Origin: Ziziphus jujuba
Taxonomy: Eukaryota; Streptophyta; Magnoliopsida; Rosales; Rhamnaceae
Direction: 5' to 3'
Assembly: GCF_031755915.1 (NCBI RefSeq)
Contig: NC_083387.1
Location: 19,117,001-19,181,000, forward strand
Length of the DNA stretch: 64,000 bases
Each line of letters starts with the position of its first letter. Positions within the stretch are counted from its first letter, which is position 1. Shown here piece by piece: positions 11,391-24,595 of this stretch. Under the pieces are notes generated by a model that worked only from the letters and a program-made list of their open reading frames with translations, was not told where the DNA came from and ran no database searches. The translations under genes and the position numbers were made by a program.

Positions 11391-12878
11391 ATATATATAT
11401 ATATATATATGCGTGCATATAATATGTCTATATACATACATGTATGTGTTTATAGGTACATATACATAGGAAAATTCTCTTATATAAATTTATATGTCTC
11501 CATAGATATATGTATGGGTAAAGGCCAAAGTTGCCTCATCCAAATATGAAAATCTTCAAATAAATATTGGTTGCTCTTCTGAATCAATTTGTCTAAAAGA
11601 CAAATACAATTAATTAATAATAAAATATACTTAATTACTAAACAAATTGAAAGGAAAGAAAACATATTAAATAGGAAAAAGAAAAATCTAGAAAAATTTC
11701 CGCCAAACTAATACAATTTGAAAGTTTAGGAAAAAGTCCATGCCATAGGAAATGTTTATCCATCTGTTGGAAATGATTTTCCAGCTGGAGAAAATTGATT
11801 CCTGAAGAAGAAAATTGATTTCCGATAGGAGAAAAATTTTTTTGACAGAAGAAAACTTTTTTTTGAAAGCTAGTAAAAACTGGCAAACTAGCAAAAAATG
11901 GTGGAAGTTCATCATTTTCACCCATTTTCTTATAGTTTTATTGGTTTTCGTGAATTTACAGATCTACAAAATTTTTCCTCCACTTTTTATATTTAACCTA
12001 AGTATCGTTAAATTCAAATATAACAGTTCATAAACTAATTTATTAGATACCCATATTTAAAAAATCTTTAAAAAATGCAAATTCATTTAACATAATGATG
12101 TATAATTTAAGAGAAAGAAAAAAGAGAAAATCATTACGTGAGTTTAGCTCCAAACATGAGAAAATATAAGAAAAGAGAGTAAGAGAATAGAAAAGGAGAA
12201 CAAGCTCATTGAGAAAGATAAAGGTGAAACCCATTTATGTAAGAAAAAGGGAAAAAGGAAAAGGGAAATTTTTTTTTTGTGATTTTCAATTTTAGCCAAG
12301 GGCATTTTTATCCATAGTTGGCTAATTTAAAAAAAAAAATTATTTTGCTATTTTTCAATTATTGAATCAGGGAGTGATTATTTTTCAAAAAAAACCCTAA
12401 AAATGGTGATAGCTGGTGAGCAAGAATGTTATGTATATAATAATTTTGGAAAAATGAGATTTTTTTTCTTCAGTATGTTAAGATCTATTTAACAGATATA
12501 AAATATTCAAATTTTGTAATGTTGTTTTTAAAAAAATAAATATTATATAGTTTTGGATAATATAGTATCCATGACTAATAATAAAAATCAATTTAATATA
12601 TTATGAACAATGTAATTATTTAAAAAAAATGATGAATAAGAATTAAAAATCAATTTTGTCTACTTTTCTTATTTGGCATAGTAAAATTAGTTCAATAATT
12701 ATTAAAAAAAATTCATTAAAATATTTTTAAAATTTAAAATGTGTTAACATTAAACTTTTTTCTTACTTTTAATAATTAATATTATATAATATTGTAATTA
12801 TTATCATGGATGATAATAATAACTCCATTTAATATATTATAAATGATGTAATTATTTAAAAATCAAGTTTATATTGAT
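11391..12878. other. AT-rich spacer, no gene
   Basis: Short internal repeats of the type AGAAAATTGATT(C/T)C lie near 11785-11835 and give spurious open frames on both strands. Nothing resembles a known protein. Confidence 0.5.
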
Positions 12879-13220
12879 AAAATTCATTTTTATACAAAAT
12901 GTTTTAGTACAATACGTAATTGCACAAACACAAAGTATTAATACAGTACAATTTAATACCATACATTCGAATGTAATACAATATGATAGAACTAATATAG
13001 TACAGTCTTGTATGCCAAAGATGCCAATTGTACTGCTTAATTTATAAATAAAATTCATTTTTATGCAAAAAATTTTAGTACAATACGTAATTGCACAAAC
13101 ACAAAGTATTAATATAGTACAGTTTAATACCATACATTTGAATGTAATACAATATGATAGAATTAATACAATACAATCTTGCATGCCAAACATGCCAGTT
13201 ATATTGCCTAATTTATAAGG
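12879..13220. repeat. 171-bp tandem duplication
   Basis: Two collinear copies start at 12879 and 13050. Both contain TTAGTACAATACGTAATTGC and AATGTAATACAATATGATAG. Because 171 is divisible by three, a minus-strand frame stays open through both copies as two 57-residue repeats rich in Cys, Ile and Leu. I take the frame as incidental. Confidence 0.85.
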
Positions 13221-13447
13221 CATTATTATAGTCTATATATATGTATTCAGTCCTTTTCATACAAGTAAAAAGTCCATATATGCAATATGAGCAAGTACAC
13301 ATATATTAAACTACAATGTGTTTTTTTTACAAGAAAATAAAAAATTGCATAATTAAATAAAATTGGCTATATTAAGTTAAGTTAATAGGAGGTACACTAT
13401 CAATTATTTTATATTTTACTATAACACTCCTGCAAGTTAAGTTAATA

Positions 13448-14390
13448 TAGGGATGTCAACGGGGCGGGGCCGGGCCGGTTTTTAAAATCCCGTCCCCATC
13501 CCCGTATGGGATTTTTCATCCCATCCCCGCAATTTTCCCCGTTTTTTTAGAAGCGGGGCGGGGACGGGGATTCCCCAATCGGTGGCGGTGCGGGGACGGT
13601 TTCCCCATTTGTTTTTTTTCATATAATTGATATAATTTTTTTTGATAAATTTATATTAAAAAAATTTCTTCTATAAGCAAAATATAAATAAAATGATCAA
13701 AAATATAATAAAAATACAATAAAAGATATCAAAGTTCAAATTATAATTTTAATAACATACATTCTCAAAAAATACAATATAATATAATCCAAATACATAA
13801 ACATAAAATTTATAAAAATACACATGCACACATAATAAAGTTTTACTTCTCATTTCCTTAAGTCTCCATGAAAGAATGTTCCGTAAGAGTTGATTGCTAC
13901 AAAAATATTAAATAATATCAAAAAATTTTAAACAATTTAATATAAACATTTTTTGTAATAAATAAATTCAATTTACCTCCTCATCAATTTCTATGTCACT
14001 CATAGTAGAAGAACAAGCTCCAACATACGGTGAAGAAGATGAAGCTAACAAAAATGAGATTAATTAGTTAACAATAAATACAAAAATTATTAAACACAAA
14101 AAAATATAAAATTTAATTTTTCATACCACTAATTTCAGCCCATAACCAATCGAATAAGTTTAATTTTAATTTTCAAAATATTAAAAAAAATATTTAAAAA
14201 AAAAAAGATAATATATACGGGCCGGGTTCGGGCCGGGGTCTTTAATACCCGGTCCCGGCCCATCCCCGCTTCGGGTCTAAGAGAGTAAGCCCAAGCCCGC
14301 CCCGTCACCCCGTTTTTGCGGGGAAAAACCGCCCCGTTAGGGGCGGTGCACCGCGGTTTCGGGGATGGGCGGGGCAAATTGACATCCCTA
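13448..14390. mobile_element. non-autonomous hAT-type element, 943 bp
   Basis: The ends are perfect 12-bp inverted repeats TAGGGATGTCAA...TTGACATCCCTA. The 8-bp sequence AGTTAATA flanks both sides (13440-13447 and 14391-14398), the target-duplication length of hAT transposons. Subterminal regions of about 170 bp are packed with CCCCG/CGGGG motifs and stand out sharply in GC content from the AT-rich middle and flanks. No transposase is encoded, so movement would need a transposase supplied elsewhere. It landed in the second unit of a pre-existing tandem repeat: the approximately 55-bp sequence AGTTAATAGGAGGTACACTA... occurs both before (13380-13433) and after it (14391-14445). Confidence 0.9.
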
Positions 14391-14398
14391 AGTTAATA

Positions 14399-15732
14399 GG
14401 AGGTACACTATCAATTATTTTATATTTTACTATAACACTCCTGCTTATATCTAGGTCCATTTCTTTTGAGCTTTATTTAATTCCTTTTACATATAGATTT
14501 GATTTTTTTGGAGCCTTTTTTTTTTTTTTTTTTAGGTTTTATATGTGTTTTTTATTTTTTGGATGGAATCTTTTTGAGCTTTATTTAATTCCCTTTACAT
14601 ATAGGTCTGCTTTTTTTGGAAATTTCTTTTTTGGTTAACTCACTTTATATGCGAGCTTGTCTTTTTTGAGATTTGTTTTTTGGTTTTTACATGTGCTTAT
14701 TTTTTATTTTTTGAGTGGAGTTATTGAATTTTAGTTTTTATCTAAGTGTTTTTGATTTTTCTAGATGAAATTTTTAAATTTTGAATAAGAACTTTTTGGA
14801 TGACAAATTATTACTTCTTTTAAAAGTTTAAACTAATGGAAGATGAATTATCTTTTATTTTATATTTTTCGCTAACTCTAAGAATTTAATAAATTAATCT
14901 ATGTGATTTGTTGGGATACTGTTTATGAACCTGTTTTCAAAATAATTTTAGAATATAACAAAATAGCCATGGCTCTTTTTTTTTTTTTAATAATTCTTTT
15001 TTTACATTAATAAAAAAAACTATTTATATGAACCAGGCAATAATTTATACCACATTTCTAAATATCCTCCAGCTACATATTAATAAAGATAATGATTTTA
15101 TTATAAAGTCTCTCTTATATTTTAACAGTATTAAACAAACTCAATCACATGTTAAGTGACACAAGGGATTTAATTTAATTAGAATTTAAGTGAAGCAGTG
15201 CAATTGTCCATTTAAATATTAGTATATACTCGACGAATTATATCGAGATACGAATATTTCGAAAAATTAAATTATATTGTTTTTAAACTTATTTGCACAT
15301 AAACCAGGTCATGATGTGTTCTTAATAATTAAGCAACATGCCAAAGATTTGAATTCATATTATGAATAATAAAGATATTGAATAAGAAAGCTCTACTTTC
15401 AAGTATGTATATATATATATATATATATAATAAATACTATATATGGCCAACCAAACGAGAAAAACGATCATCATTTCTGACTATGACAGAGCAAATGGAA
15501 TCCATTATTGCACAAAATATAAAAGTCAAATACAATGTTCTCCACTAGTTCTTCTCATGAGGATAATCCTTATATAAATAGAGCTAACCAAAGCATTATA
15601 TATATACATATATATATCTATATATATATATATATATATATATTCCTTCTCATTTTCTATGTGGTTTTAAATATTATTTATCATAACGCAAAGTTGGTAA
15701 GGCATGGTTTTCACGCGTATAGAAAGACTAAG

Positions 15733-15770
<38 letters not shown>

Positions 15771-16074
15771 AATTCAATACTGATAAAGAAAGAGTATGGG
15801 ATAAAGACTCCGTTCGGCATGATTTCTGAAAGTAGCTATCATTCACATGATGATAATTACCTGACCTTGAGGGACTTTACGTACTTTGACAAAAGGAGAT
15901 GGAGAGGGTGGTTGGATAATGACTTTGTAGAGGTAGGGTAAAAAGAAATGACTATGAAATTCAAATGAAGAGATTGTGAATTGTAAAAGGTTAACACTTG
16001 TAATAAAATGATTTGTTCATCGATTAACTAATAATATGTTACAGCAGCATTTTCTTAGTGATTTTTGATTCATG

Positions 16075-16111
<37 letters not shown>

Positions 16112-16225
16112 TATTTTTTCTTATCCAGCACAATCTGTCCGAGAAAACGTTTTAATTTTCACATGTCATGAAACATGTGTAAAAATTTGTATGATTTTTT
16201 TTCTGATAAATTATTCAGGATGTGT
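14399..16225. other. spacer with T tracts and (TA)n arrays, no gene
   Basis: Degenerate repeats around GCTTTATTTAATTCC and TTTACATATAG occur at 14460-14690. (TA)n arrays lie at about 15408-15428, 15614-15642, 15738-15766 and 16079-16108. The frame at 15535-15768 is mostly translated TA repeat. Confidence 0.6.
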
Positions 16226-16510
16226 ATATATATATCATATTTGTTGTCTTTTGTGTTTGTGGTGTTTTTTTTTTTCATGACCTAGTAGTGTTCTTTATTC
16301 ATTTTCTGACAAAGATGAATTTTTACTAATTCATCCAAAAGTTTCAAAAGCAAACGCAAAGAAAAGCTACACACATATATAAGTCATATTTGTTGTGTTT
16401 TGTGTTTGTGGAGGTTTTTCTTTTTCAAGTCTTAGTAGTATTCTTTGTTCATTTTCTGACAAAGATGAATCTTTACTAATTCTTCCAAAAGTTTGAAAGG
16501 CAAAAGCAAG
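16226..16510. repeat. 149-bp tandem duplication
   Basis: Two copies (TCATATTTGTTGT at 16235 and 16384) stay collinear through TTTTCTGACAAAGATGAAT and CCAAAAGTTT. Confidence 0.85.
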
Positions 16511-18518
16511 AGCAGAAATATCAAATTACATCTTGACCATATATATATATTAACAGTAAACTGGACAATTAAATTAATAAGCTTAGGTAATTATTTTCAT
16601 CCGTCGACGAAACTGTATATCATACCAATGCCCGTTCAAGAATATAATGATGTAGTTTTGCTTCCATCTTCTGATTAAAAATAGAGGAAAGAAAATTGTT
16701 ATTATCGTCACTAGTTAAAATCGTGCATATTTACATGGTAATTTGGGATTGTTTTATTTTTAACTTTGGTAACTTTTTTTGTTTTTGGGTAAACTTTTTA
16801 CTTTTGTAATTGACATACCATAACTCCATATAATCAGTCACATTACTCAAATAAACCACCATATGTGACTTTATGAAATTGAATTGTTTGTTTTTTTTCT
16901 TAAGTTTAAATCAATTAAAAGTGGATTATCATTATATTTAAATTATTTTAATAGTATTTTATCATATATCAACGATTGCAATGTACAATTTTTATGCACA
17001 ATGGCGACCTCTTCTATGATTGGTCTTTCCATTTTTTTTTTTCCTTTTTTATTCTTCGGCTTCTATATCATTGTAGGATCCATTATATATAATTAATTTA
17101 CTTTTTTCTCCCCTGACCCCTATTTTATATTCCTTCAAATTGCATCATTTTTCTAGCACAACCTGATAAGTGATTAATAATTAATCTGTCCTTTAATCCA
17201 TAAAAAATACCAATATTTAAAAATGTACATATATAATTGAAATTATATATAAGTAAAAATATGGGTACAGTCTTATTCACCCAAAATATGAATACAAAAA
17301 CATATGGGTACAGCCTGGTTGTGCCTATCGCTCAAGGAGATTCGTCCTTACCTAAATCTTTTCTTCTTATAGTCTCCAGTGGCTGGCGCCATTTTATTTT
17401 ACTAGGACTTATAAATTCAAAGCGCATTTATTATCCATTTATAATTATTTTAAGCAAAGATTCTGCCTTAGTCTTAATATGACTGCAATTTTATATACAG
17501 TCAACATGAGGGACTGAGTATAGCGAAGGGGGGATTGGGTGGTTTTGTTTTTATGCTTTGGATCTGGAGAATACTAATAAATTAATCCTTTTAAAATTGG
17601 TGTGATGGAGTAAGTGTTCAAATAATTAAACAAGTTCGACGAAGTAGGGTTTGAAGCTTTGGACTTCAAATTGGAGGTCCTTGACCGCTATTGGCGTGAG
17701 CTTTAAGAACCTTTAAATATTTTATAACAAGCGGGTCCAATCGATTGCGGAATATTTTGTTTTTTTCGTAAGCACAAGTATAACTGCATCACAAAATGGA
17801 ATTATTGAAAAAGGTTTTCTCATGCATGCATTCATATATTCAGAAAAAAGGGAATATGGTTATGAGACTTTTATAATACATGGTGAAAATTTTCTGTTTA
17901 ATTCCATGAAAAATAAAATATCTTATTGACCATTAAAAAAATCAGTATATTGATATTCTTCTGGCTATCTTTTAGAGCTCTTCAACATATATGCTTTTTC
18001 TTTGTCTTAATTAGGTCTATTAAAGAGTCAATTATTGAAAATATACAATTATACATACATATAGCCCAAGATACTTTGGATTTGTATTGTTGACATATGG
18101 TTGATAATAATATATTGGCACAAATAATAAAGAAATTGAAAAATATAATGGAAGGGATGAAATAAATGGAAGAATTTAATTATAAAGGAAAAATCATTTT
18201 AGTTCTTCCTCTAGCGCCTTCTTCTTTTTTTTTTTTTTGGTAACTTCCCCTCTACCTCGTTTGGTATATGAGAGACGAAAAAATTTGTATTAAAGCTTAC
18301 TTATTGCAATATGATCATTTTATATGTTATTTTTATAACATTTACAAATAATTATCATTTTGTTATTTAATTAATTTGAATTAACTGAAATTTTTTTTGG
18401 CAGATTTTTCCGTCTTTCAATTGGATACGCTTTTGGAACGACTAATTTTAATGACTTTAATTGAAAGGATTTTATACCGCCCCTCAAATATTACTTCTAT
18501 CATGATCATCTCCTTCTG
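16511..18518. other. no gene seen
   Basis: The sequence is AT-rich. Short frames (16493-16678, 16884-17096, 17237-17482) have no recognisable similarity and no gene-like context. Confidence 0.5.
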
Positions 18519-18680
18519 ACAAGTTAAACAAGAAACTTACCAATTCCTATCGTCCATTTTCTCTAATTCATATCTTACAAGTTACACAAGAAACTTACCA
18601 ATTCCTATCGTCCATTTTCTCTAATTCATATGTTTTCATTCCTATCGTCCATTTTCTCTAATTCATATGTTTTCATTTCT
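18519..18680. repeat. 58-bp then 37-bp tandem repeat
   Basis: ACAAGTTA(A/C)ACAAGAAAC...TTCATAT occurs twice with a 58-bp period (18519 and 18577). It is followed by a shorter 37-bp repeat of its second half (CCTATCGTCCATTTTCTCTA). The copies are nearly identical, so the expansion is recent. Confidence 0.9.
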
Positions 18681-21600
18681 CTCATATTCATCCCCTTCCA
18701 CCTAACACATATGACTATAAATAAATATATAGTAACTTCAACTCTCCAAAAATATTGAATTAGTCTCGGGAAATACTTTTAAAATGATTAAAGGTGTTAT
18801 TTAAATGATAAAAAGTATGTTTTTCAAATTAAAAATAAGGAAATACTTGTATTGGTGATTATTTATTAAAGCACATGTTTGATAATTTTAGGAGGAAGCA
18901 TGTAACAAATGCTTCTTGGTTTAGAAAATTGTTTTATTAAGAAAAATGAGTTATAAATATTTTCTAGTCCCATTTGATAACAAGTTCATTTTTTATTTTT
19001 TGAATTCTGTGTAATTTCCTTATTTCAATGGTTTGTTAATATTAGTCAATAATATTTAAAGTTTGTTAGATGTATCCATTAACTACCAATGTTCAGAAAT
19101 GAAAAAAAAAAAAAAAAAAATCTGACACAATTTCAAACTGTGTTTTATTTTCTGATTGTTGTTTTTTTCTCCTTATATTTATAGCTAATAGAGTATCATC
19201 AACTAACATTAAAAACTATTAAAGTAAACAAACTATACATAATTTAGAAGAAAAAAAAAAATAAAAAAAAAAATGAAGTTGTTGTTTATTTATTCATTTA
19301 TTTTTTAAAATTGGGAGAGGTGAGAGGATGGATTTTAGCTCCGTGTCTTGAACCAAAATCTTGGGATTACCATGAGTGGTCATTTGCTAATTGGGTTGTT
19401 CCAAGCAAACTCAAATATATATTTTTATTCGTTTAATTTTTGACAAGCATCTATAGATTATAATTATCTATTTTTAATTTTACCCAATATTCAAAAACAA
19501 TTAAAAATAAAACTAACAAAAATCATGAAATTAATCATAATTAATGAATAGGGAAATGTCTCAAAATAAATAATCTCAAATTTTATAAAAATGATGATCT
19601 GATCTGTATAAACTTTTTGAAATAAAATATATATATATATATATATATATAAATATATTATTGGATATCAACCTAAAAGATTAAATAATATATATATATA
19701 TATATATATATATTGCTGGAGGATTAAAGAAAATATATTGTTGGCGTAAACTAGGTATACAGATGGATATATCTAGATGGTGAAGTTGATATTTGGCCTC
19801 TTTCCTAAAAAATTTGTCTTTAATAAAAAATTTTTATTGGTGTTTGAATCTAAAATTCTTTATACATATGGGAATCCTTTGGACTAGTTGTCTCTCAGGA
19901 TACGTGGATATATTGTAAGTTTCTAGCAAAATGGTCCAATCTGAGGTCACGTTATGAATAATTATTGTATGCTTTAGGTATGCATTTTTAATTTTATAAC
20001 GTCGGCTGCCCTCACTCAATTAGTATTATTAATCATGCATTCGTTTGTTGAACTCATCTAATTACTTAATAATTTAAAATATTTATTAATTATATATTAT
20101 TTTGACCACGTTGCTGCCTACCTCTTGAAAAAATCACTATAATTGTCACATCTATCTACCATTGTACATGCAAATTTTGTTATTAAGTTTGAACATGTGC
20201 TGTTCATGCCACGACTCCAATATAAAACTTTAAAATTAATTTCTATAATATATATATATATATATATATAATATGTATGCATATAGATCTTATAAGAGAT
20301 ATTTTTTATTGGCCAGAATGTCCAAGTTATTCAATAATTTTATTTTTAATTATAAAAATATTATTTATATGAATAATCACCAATAGGATATATGCCAACT
20401 TATAGTTAAAATGGTTTAGTCGTAGGATTTTAGAATAAAAATAATAAAATTAAACCACAATTAAAATTTACTATATAAAATGGTATTTATCATCAATAGT
20501 AACAAATAACAGAATCTTTTTAATTATCCTTATGTGCCTATTTGGTTTTATATATCATTGTCCATGAAATTTCTTCTCTGAAACTAAAATCTAACATAAA
20601 AAAGCAAACTCATAAAGGCAATCAATTAAATTACTATGAAAGTACATGGATCCCATTTTTATGGTTCATATTCAATTTGTATTCGAAATAAGTTGGAAGA
20701 TCTAAAATTATATTTATTAATTATTACATCCCAATAAAGTTTATTTTTCCATTTTAATATATCACTAAATTCATATTTGATCACCTTTTGAATTTTAAAT
20801 CCTAATCCTTGATGTGATATAAGGGCTATAAATGAAGATCTGATATTAAAACTATCAGATTATCTTAATGTGAGCCTAAATATATATATATATATATATA
20901 TTTGTAATAAATCAATTCCAAATATCATCCTAATACATGAAATGATATGTCTTGTTAATAAAAATGACTAACTAAGCAAAGGACTCTCAAAAGAGCTTAG
21001 GAACAGTATCAATACCACTGCTTACTTGAGTACTTGAGATCCTGAAATAGTAGGAAATGAATGAGCTTCACTATCTAGGATGTACTGCAATAAAAAATAC
21101 ATTTAAGATTTTAGAAATTAAGGTTAAATGGACAACCATGTATAAAAACTTCTAACATAGAGAAAAAAAACTTTCAAAACATGAGTACTATAATATCAAA
21201 AGTAGATATTTAAACACAAAATATAACCAATTGTAGAATTAGAAAACCGTATGCTTAGATGTCATAATAAAAAAGAACTATGCAAAATCCCATTTCCCAA
21301 TGGAGCCAACATTTATTAAAATAGTGGGATACATTTATTCAATCAATTTATTGACAATCTTATTTCTTATTAACTGGTTAAAGCCCGATATTATGTTCAG
21401 GAGCTTTCATCCATGATTATGAGACCTCCTTAGATTATGGCCACTAGGTACACCTCTTACAATCAGACTCTGAATAGGTTTTAGGTTTTCCTCCAAAGGA
21501 AGTTAGAATCCTTATTTATCATGTATCTTGACTTAAACCGTTTAAGACCTATTATTTTAATATTATCAAAGCCATCCATACCTTAATGGGAAATTCCCAA

Positions 21601-21850
21601 ATTGTTTATCTTTTAATAACCAAAGAAAATGAGCTTTTGCCAAATGAATCTAATTCAAGTCAAAGCCATAAATATTTTTAACAAATTTAATTACAACTCA
21701 AAATATGCATGATATTTATAACAGAAAAGCAAAATCTTATAAAAGATTTAACAATGTCCATTTAGTCATTTGAATGAAACATATCATAAGCATATTTCTC
21801 AATTCATCATATCTTAATATATAAAAAAAAACATATATATATATATATAT
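18681..21850. other. AT-rich spacer with (TA)n arrays, no gene
   Basis: (TA)n tracts lie near 19628-19650, 19690-19713, 20251-20271, 20880-20900 and 21836-21852. Between them I see only AT-rich unique sequence. Confidence 0.5.
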
Positions 21851-21856
21851 ATGTAC

Positions 21857-22029
21857 ACAGTTAGGTTCAAATAAGGTTTACTTTGTTTTAATGAAGTAAG
21901 ATTCCTCTTTGGTAATGATCGGATTTTCATTTAAAAGATGATGTCTGATTCATTGATAAAATCCAATGGTCATCAAAAGTGGAATTTATTATAAGAAAGA
22001 AAGGTAGACCTTATTTGAACTTAATTATA
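21857..22029. mobile_element. hairpin MITE, family 2
   Basis: The ends are long imperfect inverted repeats: TTAGGTTCAAATAAGGTTTA on the left and, as reverse complement, TTAAGTTCAAATAAGGTCTA on the right. The palindrome continues inward (ATTCCTCTTTGGTAATGATC against ATTCCACTTTTGATGACC). It has no coding capacity. A (TA)n tract precedes it and TA-rich sequence follows. Confidence 0.65.
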
Positions 22030-22181
22030 CATATAAATATACATATGTTTCATACAATAATTAAATCACCCAAAAATTTACAAAAATCTAACCACACATG
22101 GTTCAAAGAAAGCAATTTTATAATAAAATATACATAATATGCATAATGTTAAGTCATTCTTTATGTAATGGCAACTTTCAT

Positions 22182-24594
22182 TGTGACATCCTGTTCCAAA
22201 AAATGGTCAAAATTTTGAAATGATCAAGTTTGACCAACTGAACTATTAGCGGATCCCATGTTTGACTTTTTATATGGTAAATGTTCTAGGTTGATCGGTA
22301 TACCATTGCATAGAGCATGTTGATACAAGATCATAAATTGGTGGTACGCCAAATTTTGAGTTATAGTTGAAAAGTTATGGTTTTGAAAAGTTGTAAATAT
22401 TAATTTTATATCAGTGTCTAAATCAGTTTTGGATTTTTATCCACTAGTTATCCAAGGCTAGCGTGTACAACAGTGAACAAATGCCAAAATACTCATTTTG
22501 TCCCCTAAATATGAGAAACATCTTTCCAAACCCACGAGTCTGAATTGGAGTCGACCTAAACCCATTTAACATCCAAATTGGGTCATCGCCTTTTAGTTAA
22601 TTTTCGGGCTAAATTGACTTGCACTCGCCTGACCTTCAGTAAGCCCACCTCCGGGTGACTAAGTTGGCTAAATTTCCTACCAAGTTGCCGGCTAACGCAC
22701 CAGGATTGGCCGTTTAAAGCTGGCAGTAGCTGTTTGGCATTTTCTGATGAGTTAGCTGTTTTTCGGTTGTTCTAGGCCAACCCATACACCTCTCTCCCCC
22801 CCCCCCCCCCCCCCCCCCAAATTTTGGACCCTCTGAATCCATTCCTGCTCCATTTGTAAATTTTTTTCACGGTTTTAGGGATCTATCAATGGGAAGTTTG
22901 GTAGAGTTTCACAATAAATTTTTTGGTCAGCGATGACATTTTTGGACCAAGGTGAGTTTAGATTCTTGTCACCGTATTCACAAGCTTTCATTGATATATA
23001 TATATATATATATAAAGTTTGTAAATTTTGGAAATTGTTTGATAATGTTTTCATTTTTGGGTCAATTAGTTAAATATCAAATAAATTTAGAATGTGTTTT
23101 GATAAATATTGGTCGAATTGGACAAAATTTAAGTTGGATTAGTGTAGTTAGATATTAATGGGACCCATTGGAAGGTTCAATTTTATAAAATTGGCCTTCG
23201 GGTGGAAAACTCCAATTTTGAATACCGGGTATTAAAAGTTTGCAATATAATTTGACCACTAGGTGTCCAAGTTATGTAATTTTATAGTTGTATAAACTAT
23301 TTTAAACAATTGGTACACAACAATGTCTTGACTTTAGTTGTTGGCACCTGAAAAATATTTTATTATATTACAAGCATCTATATTGAGCTTGGAGATGATC
23401 TTGTAGAGGAGCGTGAGTGAGCATAAGTAGTACTTATGAGTGCTTATATTTTTAAATACTTTTGGCCATGCTAGTACAATATATGTGGTTTGGATATTTT
23501 ATATATATATCGTTTGATTAAAATGCTTATTTTATGCATATATGAAATATCTACTTTTACATATATATGTTATAATTTTATGTGACTTTTGACAATATTC
23601 TAAATGGTTTCAAAGTTTGATAAGTTCATAATAAACTTGTGAATCATGATATTTTAATATCTTGGCATTCAAATTGAGGTTTTAATTATTTTAGAAAGCA
23701 ATTGGTTTTGAGAAAGCGGATTTGAAATTATATATTGTTAAGTATGTCTAAATGTTTTATATTTTTAAGTGCTTAGAAAAGTCTATGGTGATGTATATAT
23801 ATTTCATTGTAATACTTATGTTTTCGCATGAAATGATGATTATAATTTTATTATAGTTTTATAATTATTTTGTGAAATTATGTTTATATTCTTTTATGCT
23901 CAATATTTATATCATGATTAATCCAATTTATGATATTTTAGTGATCATGAACTTTATGCTATTTGAACTTTAGTGTTACGATATTGATTTGGATAGAAGT
24001 TTAGATTTGTGAAACAATTTTAAAGGTGGAATCATTTAGAAGAGTGTAACGAGAAGTCTTAAGAGAAAGTTTTATAGAAATAAAATATTAAATTTCTATT
24101 ATATCATGCCTCTCACTGAGATATCTTTATCTCCCATTTTATTTCTTTTTAAATTTGCTCTCCTAGGTACAGGTAGTTAGTTGACAGTCTACCTCCCTCA
24201 TCACAAATTGTTCCATGGTTCCCATAGTAGCAGCAATACTTATCTTTCTCTATTTATCTTTATTTTTATAGACTTATTTGCAGCAGTTGTATTTCTAAAT
24301 TTTACAAATACTTGTAGAATGCTCTAACCTAAATATTGGATACGGTAGTGACCATATTATGTATGTGTAGTTATAGCCTATAATATGATGGACTGTAGTT
24401 GTGGACCATAGTTATGAATTTGCATGTTGTTGTGGCTTTATCTTTATATTAAGGTATTATTTATTTTGTAATGTGTTGTTTGTCCACGGTTTAGGTGAGA
24501 ATCATTGGGTATTCTTTAGGGATTACCTAGTGAGACTTCACTAGGTAAGGTAACCCAAGAGATCCTGTGAGGGTTCCCAAAGAGGGTTTTATCA
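22182..24594 (+). mobile_element. 5' LTR of Ty3/gypsy element B (2.4 kb)
   Basis: It begins TGTGACATCCTG and ends TATCA, directly followed by a primer-binding site. Its first part is homologous to the LTR beginning at 47724 (both contain TTCCAAAAAATGG and TTTGACTTTTTATATG). A 23-base C run (22796-22818) and a (TA)n at about 22995-23014 lie inside. TG...CA ends and position upstream of gag fit a chromovirus-like (Tekay/Del type) long LTR; the clade is inferred. Confidence 0.8.
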
Positions 24595-24595
24595 A

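Noticed and set aside
11638..11925. 95-residue minus-strand frame
   Set aside because: It comes from short internal repeats (AGAAAATTGATTCC type) and overlaps other equally open frames; nothing supports a protein.
12852..13223. Two-repeat Cys-rich protein
   Set aside because: It is a by-product of a 171-bp tandem duplication in AT-rich DNA; no start context or similarity.
14135..14377. 80-residue minus-strand frame with basic Pro and Arg-rich start
   Set aside because: It lies in the GC-rich subterminal region of the hAT element; composition explains the residues.
15535..15768. 77-residue open frame on the plus strand
   Set aside because: More than half of it is translated (TA)n microsatellite (YIYIYI); no conserved segment.
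17237..17482. 81-residue plus-strand frame as a small or organelle-derived gene
   Set aside because: No recognisable similarity and no gene context; contains a short direct repeat (ATATGGGTACAG).
18519..18680. Possible CRISPR-like array
   Set aside because: The units are directly adjacent without spacers, and the DNA is a plant nuclear genome.
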